This document shows positions 1 through 5,445 of a stretch of 14,809 nucleotides of DNA, one piece after another (the first letter of the stretch is position 1; each line of letters starts with the position of its first letter). Made by a program: the position numbers and the translations under genes. Under the pieces are notes generated by a model. That model was not told the origin of the DNA, made no database searches, and saw nothing but the letters and a program-made list of their open reading frames with translations. Source of the DNA: Bacteroidales bacterium (GTDB lineage: Bacteria > Bacteroidota > Bacteroidia > Bacteroidales > UBA932). The DNA is taken from the NCBI GenBank assembly GCA_024695285.1, contig JAILIM010000001.1, forward strand, positions 1 through 14,809, read 5' to 3'.

Positions 1-159
1 CAGGGGCACAACCTTTCGGTCGGTTCAACCAAAACCCTGCTGCACAACGCTGCAATGGTTGATCGATTTATTGCAATGTCCGCGAAACATGCGAACTCGC
101 GATTAAATAACACTGATTTCAAAGAACTCTTATTCTACGGCGTTCGCGCCGTGGCATAA
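1..159 (+). CDS. Possible C-terminal fragment of an unidentified protein (cut by window edge)
   Basis: Frame 1 is open from the first base to a TAA at 157-159, giving 52 residues that end in KELLFYGVRAVA. No start is visible, so if real this is the tail of a gene that begins outside the window. The composition is protein-like, with no low-complexity stretch, but I do not recognise the family. A chance open frame of this length at this base composition is quite possible. The last codons contain the hairpin at 137-152. The next gene, on the other strand, ends 19 bases downstream, so the junction would be convergent. Confidence 0.35.
   Translation, partial: QGHNLSVGSTKTLLHNAAMVDRFIAMSAKHANSRLNNTDFKELLFYGVRAVA
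137..152. other. Short perfect hairpin with TTCG loop at a convergent junction
   Basis: ACGGCG (137-142), TTCG (143-146) and CGCCGT (147-152) form a perfect 6-bp GC-rich stem with an extra-stable UUCG-type tetraloop. It sits between the possible rightward tail gene (stop at 159) and the leftward lipoprotein gene (stop at 179), where a bidirectional terminator would be expected. There is no run of U on either side, so termination is only a suggestion. Confidence 0.35.
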
Positions 160-178
160 AAACTATAAAACTAATGAA

Positions 179-376
179 CTATTGAGTAATAAGAGGGAAA
201 TAATATGACGGTTTAGGTCCTTTCCCGGTAAAGTCAATAATCTCCCCATTAATATTTGCCCGAATTGAAAAAAGTGTCACAGCCTCCCTGTCATAATACT
301 TTTCACAGCCACATACCACGGTATAAATCACAAAGAGAGCGGAAGCAATAAAAATCTTGGCGAACTCTCGTCTCAT
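179..376 (-). CDS. Truncated small lipoprotein, paralog of its upstream neighbour
   Basis: This 65-residue protein starts with a signal sequence (about residues 4-21) ending in VVCGC, which gives a lipidation cysteine at 24 with an unusual Cys at -2. The mature start resembles the protein encoded just upstream at 461-1045: both have VVCGCEK, then an aromatic/charged stretch, then [ST]IxAxxNGE. The neighbour runs to 194 residues, while this copy stops at a TAG right after SYYFPLITQ. The other two frames downstream also stop quickly, so one simple frameshift does not restore the missing part. It is probably a truncated duplicate lying 84 nt downstream in the same transcript, exported to the periplasmic face of a membrane if made. 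Function unknown. Confidence 0.55.
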   Translation of the reverse strand: MRREFAKIFIASALFVIYTVVCGCEKYYDREAVTLFSIRANINGEIIDFTGKGPKPSYYFPLITQ

Positions 377-460
377 GGCAATGGCGGGAATTGTTGAGTA
401 AGTACTGAGTGCAGGATATAAAATATAAGCAAGATAATAAAAGAGAAATGGTCTAATACA

Positions 461-1045
461 TTAATGAATTGGAATATCAAGCCAAGTGGTAAGGCCGAGA
501 AGTGTATTTTTAGTGTAGAATGGTCTATAGAAGTCAATCCTTCCGCCAGTGATTGGTATTGTGTCTTTGCTGGAATTTGCCATAAGGCAGTCGAACAGCA
601 GAGAAAAGCTATCCGGAATACTTGATCCATAGGCTTCAAAAGAAAAAGAACCTGAGACCAAGTTGTAAATGCTGCCGTTGTATTTATATGCTCCCACGGC
701 TGAATTTTGACCGGGGGCATCTTCACGGACAAAATATTTTTTCTTGTTCCTGATAGCACTTGAGTCCAACTGCTCGGCGGTGATTTTAATCAAGAGCATA
801 TCTTTGATGGCCATGTCAAAATATTGCTCGGCAAACGTACATCTATAGAAGAAGGGGACTTTTATGTAATATGGTTCAAGTCTGCCCTCGCGGGTTTCTG
901 CATATTCTTTATACTCGCCATTCACGGTTGCCTTGATGGTGAAATATACGGTTTTCTTTCCCTCGGACCACTTTTCACAACCGCAGACAACATTAAGCCC
1001 GAATGCGAAAAGACCAAAAAGAATAAACAGTGTACGCGATTTCAT
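461..1045 (-). CDS. Small lipoprotein of unknown function
   Basis: A 194-residue lipoprotein. Residues 1-20 are a hydrophobic signal sequence, followed by VCGC, giving a lipid-modified cysteine most likely at 23. The mature part starts with a strand-rich segment (TVYFTIKATVNGEYKEY, about 33-48). Near the C-terminus it carries SGSFSFEAYG (131-140) and TIPITGGRIDF (162-172). That layout, with an N-terminal 'NGE' strand and a C-terminal 'D.I.ITxGR.D' strand, is familiar from small beta-sandwich Bacteroidota lipoproteins (DUF5025-like). I name it only as a resemblance. A -7 promoter box lies just upstream and a truncated paralog (179-376) follows. The gene is AT-richer than the flanking vWA gene, which suggests accessory DNA. 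Confidence 0.75.
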   Translation of the reverse strand: MKSRTLFILFGLFAFGLNVVCGCEKWSEGKKTVYFTIKATVNGEYKEYAETREGRLEPYYIKVPFFYRCTFAEQYFDMAIKDMLLIKITAEQLDSSAIRNKKKYFVREDAPGQNSAVGAYKYNGSIYNLVSGSFSFEAYGSSIPDSFSLLFDCLMANSSKDTIPITGGRIDFYRPFYTKNTLLGLTTWLDIPIH

Positions 1046-1067
1046 AAATAAACATGCAGCATCCCAT

Positions 1068-1075
1068 CAAAGATA
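1068..1075 (-). promoter_or_regulatory. Bacteroidota -7 promoter box for the lipoprotein pair
   Basis: On the minus strand these bases read TATCTTTG, a perfect match to the Bacteroidota -7 consensus TAnnTTTG. The box lies 22 nt upstream of the ATG at 1045, in the 40-nt gap between the vWA gene and the lipoprotein gene. I find no TTTG at the usual 19-21 nt further upstream; the nearest (1087-1090) is too close. The -33 element is therefore weak or absent. Confidence 0.5.
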
Positions 1076-1085
1076 GTCATTTTTT

Positions 1086-2591
1086 TCAAATGTTCCCGGC
1101 TTTGTCGACGAGCTTGAGGAGAGCGGGACGGAGTTTCAGAGGATCGACGCCTTCGGAGGGAGCGGCGGCGCTGCCGACAAGGTCTTTGACCATGCTGTAG
1201 TCTGCCGTACCCTTAAACTTGGAGCCTCGCAGGATCATCGCGTAGGCGGCCACGCCGGCGGCGAAGTTGAACTCGGGCCCGGTCTTGGTGACTCCCTGGT
1301 AGTATTTCCCGATATCCTGGTGGAGCAGGCGGCTTTCGCCTCCGAGCTCGGTCTTGTAGCGCACGTCGAATGAGGCAGCGGTGGCGTTCTGGGTCATGTC
1401 CGCGGCCGGAATGAGTTCATACAGGGCCGTGATGGTCTGACCGGCGCCGATCTCGCCCGCATCCTTCTTGTCGTTTTCGAAATCTTCGTTGCTCATCACC
1501 CTGTTCTCGTAGCCGATCAGCCGGTAGCTGTCCACCCAGTCGAAGAACTTCACCTGGCATTTGGTGTCGTTGGCAACGGAGTAGAAGCGGGAGCGTTCGT
1601 GGACGAAGACCTTCATCATCTCATCTTCGCAGTCGATGTAGGTGTAGGTGCCGTTGCCGTGGTTGGACAGGCTCTCCATCCTCGAATCCTGGTAGTTGCC
1701 GGTGCCGAAGCCCATGATGCTCAGGTAGATGCCCTTGTCCAGGTAGCTCTCCACCATTTCGATGAGCGCTTCGGTGGAGGTGACGCCCACGTTGAAATCG
1801 CCGTCCGTGCACATAATGATGCGGTTGTTGCCGCCCTTGATGTAGTGCTCCACCGCTTCGTCGTAAGCCATCTGCATCGCTGCGCCGCCGGCAGTCGAGC
1901 CGCTCGCCTCCAGTTTTTTGATGGCCCTCTTGATTGCGGCGGCATCCTTGACCAGGGTGGATTCGAGCACGCGCTTCACTTCGCCGGAATAGGTGATGAT
2001 GGCTATGCGGTCGGTGGGCCTCATGTAGTCGATCATGTTGCAGAGGCCGGATTTCAGAAGGTCGATGCGGTCCTTGCCGGACATGGAGCCGGAGGTGTCG
2101 ATCAGAAGGATGTAGTTGGCAGCAGGGATGTCGGCCTCCGGGATGCTCTTGCCCTTGAGTCCAAGGCGCAGGAGGTAATGCTCCGTGTTCCAGGGACATA
2201 TGCCGATTTCGGAGTTGATTCCGACGGTCTCGCCGGCCTCTGGTTCAGGGTAGTCGAAGGTGAAGTAGTTCAGGAATTCTTCGACGCGGACGGAGCTGGC
2301 GGATGGCCGGAATCCGTTGCTGAGGCAGCGACGCATATATGAATAGGATGCGCCGTCGGCGTCGATGGAGAAGGTGGAGACGGGCTGGTCGGCCACCTTT
2401 ATGAATTCGTTTTCCGCGTATTCAATGAAGTCGTCGCCGGGCTCCTCCGGGTCGATGGGCTCGCCGTTCTCATTCACCTTGTACGCGTCCGCGGGATATT
2501 CGTACATGGCGCCGTAGAATGAACCGGCAGAGCAGGAAACAATAAGGCTGATGGCCGCCAGGGCCGGGAAAATGTTGATTATCCGTTTCAT
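1086..2591 (-). CDS. von Willebrand factor type A domain lipoprotein (YfbK-like)
   Basis: A 501-residue lipoprotein with signal sequence and lipobox LIVSC (Cys20). Residues about 55-150 match the VWF_N region that precedes the vWA domain in YfbK-type proteins (FIKVADQPVSTFSIDADGAS, then the EEFLNYF segment). The vWA domain spans about 158-335. Its metal site (MIDAS) looks intact: DTSGS at 165-169, Thr233 in the GST loop and Asp263 in CTDGD. Residues about 340-500 correspond to the C-terminal DUF3520-like region. Such proteins bind a partner through a divalent metal and are often found beside ECF sigma factors in Bacteroidota; the partner is unknown. Here the gene diverges from a NigD-sigma-anti-sigma operon and shares a 115-bp control region with it. 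The lipoprotein would face the periplasm or the cell surface. Confidence 0.9.
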   Translation of the reverse strand: MKRIINIFPALAAISLIVSCSAGSFYGAMYEYPADAYKVNENGEPIDPEEPGDDFIEYAENEFIKVADQPVSTFSIDADGASYSYMRRCLSNGFRPSASSVRVEEFLNYFTFDYPEPEAGETVGINSEIGICPWNTEHYLLRLGLKGKSIPEADIPAANYILLIDTSGSMSGKDRIDLLKSGLCNMIDYMRPTDRIAIITYSGEVKRVLESTLVKDAAAIKRAIKKLEASGSTAGGAAMQMAYDEAVEHYIKGGNNRIIMCTDGDFNVGVTSTEALIEMVESYLDKGIYLSIMGFGTGNYQDSRMESLSNHGNGTYTYIDCEDEMMKVFVHERSRFYSVANDTKCQVKFFDWVDSYRLIGYENRVMSNEDFENDKKDAGEIGAGQTITALYELIPAADMTQNATAASFDVRYKTELGGESRLLHQDIGKYYQGVTKTGPEFNFAAGVAAYAMILRGSKFKGTADYSMVKDLVGSAAAPSEGVDPLKLRPALLKLVDKAGNI

Positions 2592-2620
2592 TTTTCAAAT
2601 CCTTTTGCCTGTTAAACGCG

Positions 2621-2653
2621 CAAAAAATCCCAATCTTGCATTGCCGTTACAAA
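2621..2653 (-). promoter_or_regulatory. Probable promoter of the vWA lipoprotein gene
   Basis: Read on the minus strand, TTTG (2650-2653) is followed after 21 nt by ATTTTTTG (2621-2628), close to the Bacteroidota pattern TTTG, 19-21 nt, TAnnTTTG. Only the TA dinucleotide is not matched. The -7 box is 29 nt upstream of the start codon at 2591. An AAAAGG stretch precedes the ATG. Confidence 0.4.
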
Positions 2654-2678
2654 TTTTTTTTGCATAATGTGCAAGATT
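2632..2678. promoter_or_regulatory. 9-bp inverted repeat in the divergent control region (operator candidate)
   Basis: AATCTTGCA (2632-2640) and TGCAAGATT (2670-2678) are perfect inverted copies separated by 29 bp. The left half lies between the -33 and -7 elements proposed for the vWA gene, and the right half lies in the leader of the NigD-like gene. A dyad in this position fits a regulator that controls both divergent genes, or a cruciform or RNA stem. I cannot tell these apart from sequence. Confidence 0.4.
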
Positions 2679-2706
2679 TCCGCCGAGGCGGGGTTTATAT
2701 TGCGAG

Positions 2707-3411
2707 ATGAAAAAACTGAGATTAGTATTTGCACTGACTGTCGTTGTGCTGGCTGTGGCCGGATGCTCTGCCCATGAGTATTATCCTGCCGAGCCGGACT
2801 ACATACCCAATGGCGCGATGTCCGGCTATATGGCAGATTCCGGAAGTGGCTACACGTCAGTGGTGACCGTGAAGCAAGATGAGGACGGGCAGGTGTACCT
2901 CTGGCTCGGAGAGAAGTACCGGCTGGATCCGTACACCAGCGTGCCCTATGAGAAGCAGTACAGGGCCATGGCGTCCCTGCGCCAGAGCGAAGCCTTCGTC
3001 GACGGACGTGCCCACGTCTACGTGCGCTGGGTGGAACCCATCGATGACGGCACATTCACCACGGATACCACCGTCCCCGGCTCCGACGGCATAGATATCA
3101 ACCTGAGATCATGGATCACCACATCCGACGACGGCTACCTGACCTTGCACTACACCGCTAAATGGGGACAGCACCCTGTCCACCATGATTTCTACCTCGT
3201 GGCCGGCACCGACCCTTCCGACCCGTACACACTTGAACTCCGCCACAACGCCAACGGCGACCCCCAGGATGTCGAGGCAGAAGGCATAATCAATTTTGAC
3301 TTGAACTCCCTTCCCGACACCGGGGAGACGGCACATATTATACACTTGAAATGGAAAAATTGCGCAGGCGAAGCTGAGGCGGCAGATTTTGGATTCAAGA
3401 CAAGGAAATAA
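2707..3411 (+). CDS. NigD-like lipoprotein
   Basis: A 234-residue lipoprotein with lipobox AVAGC (Cys20). It has the two-part layout of the NigD-like family. The N-terminal OB-fold-like part (about 48-95) contains VVTVKQDEDGQVYLWL and LDPYTSVPYE. The C-terminal beta-sandwich (about 125-230) contains DGYLTLHYTAKWG, HDFYLVAG, YTLELRHNANGDP, IINFDLNSLP and IIHLKWKN, all typical family strands. NigD proteins are envelope lipoproteins of unclear biochemical role. In Bacteroides thetaiotaomicron, as I recall, one is linked to the Das1/Dma1 sigma/anti-sigma pair and to outer-membrane vesicle production. Here the gene overlaps the start of an ECF sigma gene, so it is transcribed and probably translated together with it. 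No clear promoter box could be assigned upstream. Confidence 0.8.
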   Translation: MKKLRLVFALTVVVLAVAGCSAHEYYPAEPDYIPNGAMSGYMADSGSGYTSVVTVKQDEDGQVYLWLGEKYRLDPYTSVPYEKQYRAMASLRQSEAFVDGRAHVYVRWVEPIDDGTFTTDTTVPGSDGIDINLRSWITTSDDGYLTLHYTAKWGQHPVHHDFYLVAGTDPSDPYTLELRHNANGDPQDVEAEGIINFDLNSLPDTGETAHIIHLKWKNCAGEAEAADFGFKTRK

Positions 3412-3946
3412 CCTGTCCGAACGCGAACTGGTCAGGCTTGTCAGCGACGGGGATGCCCGTGGCCAGCGGGAGCTGTATGAACGCTACGCCGGCTACCTGA
3501 CAGCCGTGGCCTCACGCTACCTCTCCGACGGCGACGCCGTCAAGGACCTGCTGCAGGAGGCCTTCATACGCGTGTTCAACCGCTTCGACAGCTTCCGCTA
3601 CAGGGGCGAGGGCTCGCTTAAGGCCTGGCTCACCAGGATAGTCGTCAACGACTCCCTCCACGTGCTCCGCCAGACCAGGCACCTGCTGCCGGTGGAGACG
3701 CTGCCGGATGCCCCGGATGAGGATCCGGATGTGGACAATGTGCCGCTGGGCGTGCTCCAGGAGATGATACGGAATCTGCCGGACGGCTACCGCACAGTCT
3801 TCAACCTCTACGTGTTCGAGCAGATGAAGCACAAAGAAATAGCATCACTGTTAGGTATAAAGGAGAACTCCTCCGCGTCCCAGTTCCTGCGCGCAAAGGC
3901 GCTGCTGGCCCAGGAGATAAAAGAATACAGAAAAAGAAATGGCTGA
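3389..3946 (+). CDS. ECF-type RNA polymerase sigma factor (first module, Das-like)
   Basis: A 185-residue extracytoplasmic-function sigma factor. Region 2 spans about 26-94 (ELYERYAGYL, DLLQEAFIRVF, GSLKAWLTRIVVN) and region 4 about 124-176 (LPDGYRTVFNLYVFE and helix-turn-helix HKEIASLLGIKENSSASQ). It directs core RNA polymerase to a specific promoter set. No ATG is available: the best start is a TTG at 3389, which overlaps the NigD-like gene by 23 nt. A CTG at 3413, preceded by AAGGA, is an alternative. The 3' end overlaps the next gene by 8 nt (ATGGCTGA), so sigma and its membrane partner are translationally coupled. It is clearly related to the sigma factor at 7885-8442. From its partner I infer that it is held inactive at the membrane. 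Confidence 0.9.
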   Translation: MDSRQGNNLSERELVRLVSDGDARGQRELYERYAGYLTAVASRYLSDGDAVKDLLQEAFIRVFNRFDSFRYRGEGSLKAWLTRIVVNDSLHVLRQTRHLLPVETLPDAPDEDPDVDNVPLGVLQEMIRNLPDGYRTVFNLYVFEQMKHKEIASLLGIKENSSASQFLRAKALLAQEIKEYRKRNG

Positions 3947-5291
3947 AAAGAAATGGAATGACAAACTGCGCCAGGCGATGGCGGACTACTCACAGACCCC
4001 TCCGGAGGGACTGTGGGAGGCCGTTGAGCCTAAGATGCAACGGAAGGCCGCTCCGGCGGCGTTCCCGTGGTGGTGGGCGCTGGCAGGTGCCGCCGCTGCG
4101 GTGGTAGCCGTGTTGCTGCTGTGGCCCCCGACCATGACCGCCCCCGCCGTGCGGCAGGATCTGGCGGAAGCGGCCCCCAAGACCGACACGCTCGATGACG
4201 CGGCCCCGGTGCTGCCCGGAATCGCTCAGGATGACGGGTCAATGGAAGCGGTGGAGCAGCAGGATGCAGTTCCTGCTGGCGACGCTGCGAAGGTTTCTGC
4301 TCCGGCTGGCGATTCCTCGAAGGCCGGGCGACGGCAGGTCGCTCCTGTTGTTGTCGAAAAGGCCCCTGTGCACCAGTTTATTGCCGAGGTTCAGGATGAC
4401 GCCACTGAAAAGGCTGCCGAGACTGATAATGTCACGGTTGCAGATAAGGCCTCCGATACGAAAAAAGTGTCTGAGACGGATAAGTTCGCAGACACGAAAA
4501 AAGCATCAGATACGGATAAGTCCGCCGACACGGATAAGGCCCCTGACTACCGGGAGCTTCCGGAAAAGCTGGACCACCATTCCCCTTATGAGCAGCCCCG
4601 CCTGGCGCAGGCTTCACCGACCCGGGGCGTCTCCCTGTCCTTCGTAGGTGCCGGAATTCCCGGCGGCCCTGCTTCATCCACAATCACCGAATATGGCATG
4701 TCAGCTGCGGCAAGGGCTGACGGCAGCCGCTTCGTGAATCCTATGGCGACTTTGCTGTCCCGCAACAAGACGACCACTACCACATCCAACCATAAGATGA
4801 CCTTCCGTGCCGGATTGATGCTTAACGTACCCATCAGCCGTCACTTCAGCGTGGAGACAGGACTTCTCTACACCATCCTGAGTTCCGACATCACTTCCGT
4901 GACCGGCAATATTGAAACGTTGAGCCAGCGTAGCATATACTACATGGGAGTACCTGTCCAGGCGGTATGGACCCCGTTCAGCACCAGGCACTTCTCCTGC
5001 TATCTCTCCGCCGGTCCGATGGTGGAATTCAGCTTCCGCACTGACTGGAAAACCTATGGAACCATCGGTGGCATGGGCGCCGGCAATGAGGTCGGCCATT
5101 CCGGCCGGAACGACTGGCTGTGGTCGCTCGGCGCCAACGCCGGAGTGCAGTGGCACCCCTACTCCAAGGGCGCCTTCTTCCTCCAGCCCGGCGTCTCCTG
5201 GCACATCCCCAAGTCCGGCGTCCAGGAATCCTTCTACACCGCCCAGCCCCTCGCCTTCGTCCTCACCGCCGGCTACCGCATCATCTTCTAA
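3939..5291 (+). CDS. Envelope-spanning anti-sigma factor with C-terminal outer-membrane beta-barrel (Dma-like, first copy)
   Basis: A 450-residue protein with no cleavable signal. Residues 1-42 are cytoplasmic and contain W6, then R-x2-M-x-D (11-16) and P-x2-LWEAV (22-29), a short motif shared with the protein at 8451-9689. One transmembrane helix follows (about 44-62). Residues 66-225 form a low-complexity linker rich in Ala, Asp, Lys and Thr, including five tandem hexapeptides (171-200). The rest (about 231-450) consists of amphipathic beta-strands (RAGLMLNVPI, VETGLLYTI, YYMGVPVQAVW, LTAGYRIIF) and ends in Phe like an outer-membrane beta-signal. This fits the dual membrane-spanning anti-sigma (Dma) family recalled from Bacteroides. 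The N-terminus would bind the overlapping sigma factor and the barrel would anchor in or sense the outer membrane. A simple barrel protein with a membrane anchor is the alternative. Confidence 0.8.
   Translation: MAEKKWNDKLRQAMADYSQTPPEGLWEAVEPKMQRKAAPAAFPWWWALAGAAAAVVAVLLLWPPTMTAPAVRQDLAEAAPKTDTLDDAAPVLPGIAQDDGSMEAVEQQDAVPAGDAAKVSAPAGDSSKAGRRQVAPVVVEKAPVHQFIAEVQDDATEKAAETDNVTVADKASDTKKVSETDKFADTKKASDTDKSADTDKAPDYRELPEKLDHHSPYEQPRLAQASPTRGVSLSFVGAGIPGGPASSTITEYGMSAAARADGSRFVNPMATLLSRNKTTTTTSNHKMTFRAGLMLNVPISRHFSVETGLLYTILSSDITSVTGNIETLSQRSIYYMGVPVQAVWTPFSTRHFSCYLSAGPMVEFSFRTDWKTYGTIGGMGAGNEVGHSGRNDWLWSLGANAGVQWHPYSKGAFFLQPGVSWHIPKSGVQESFYTAQPLAFVLTAGYRIIF
4449..4538 (+). repeat. Five 18-bp tandem repeats encoding hexapeptides in the periplasmic linker
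   Basis: Five consecutive 18-bp units encode ASDTKK, VSETDK, FADTKK, ASDTDK and SADTDK. The pattern is [AVFS][SA][DE]T[DK]K, in the linker between the inner-membrane helix and the barrel. The units are diverged at DNA level, so the repeat is not a fresh slippage tract. Copy number would set linker length. Confidence 0.8.
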
Positions 5292-5338
5292 TCCCGCCCG
5301 TTGCCGTCTCCAAGCCCGCCGGAGCAAAAGGGATTCGT

Positions 5339-5428
5339 CCAAACGGACAGGTTTTGCCTCAAAATCTGTCCGTTTGGCCACTTTTCCCCTGTTTCTGACA
5401 GAAAAAAGGCAAAAACCTGTCCGTTTGG
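5339..5428. repeat. CTGTCCGTTTGG repeat cluster with strong hairpins at a convergent junction (terminator candidate)
   Basis: Three copies of one 12-mer lie here: CCAAACGGACAG (5339-5350, inverted), CTGTCCGTTTGG (5366-5377) and CTGTCCGTTTGG (5417-5428). Copies 1 and 2 fold into an 18-bp stem with one G-U pair and a three-base loop (5339-5377). Copy 1 can instead pair with copy 3 over about 20 bp (5339-5358 with 5408-5428). A small hairpin (5392-5404) and an A-rich tract lie between. The cluster separates a rightward gene ending at 5291 from a leftward gene ending at 5446, where a bidirectional terminator or REP-like element belongs. The same core motif recurs at 12066-12162. Confidence 0.7.
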
Positions 5429-5445
5429 CGGAACTGATCAGCCGC

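Noticed and set aside
1599..2342. Long open frame (247 codons) on the plus strand opposite the vWA gene
   Set aside because: It is the antisense of a clearly identified vWA protein. It has a repetitive His/Val/Asp/Gly composition and no start context, and mirrors the GC-rich codon use of the real gene.
1086..2591. Batl/BatA-type aerotolerance protein or Mg-chelatase subunit as the identity of the vWA gene
   Set aside because: It has no transmembrane helices flanking the vWA domain and no AAA partner gene. The VWF_N and DUF3520-like flanks point to the YfbK-like group.
5339..5428. CRISPR array suggested by the repeated 12-mer
   Set aside because: The copies are in mixed orientation, only 12 nt long and irregularly spaced, and no cas genes are present. 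They form hairpin arms, not repeat-spacer units.
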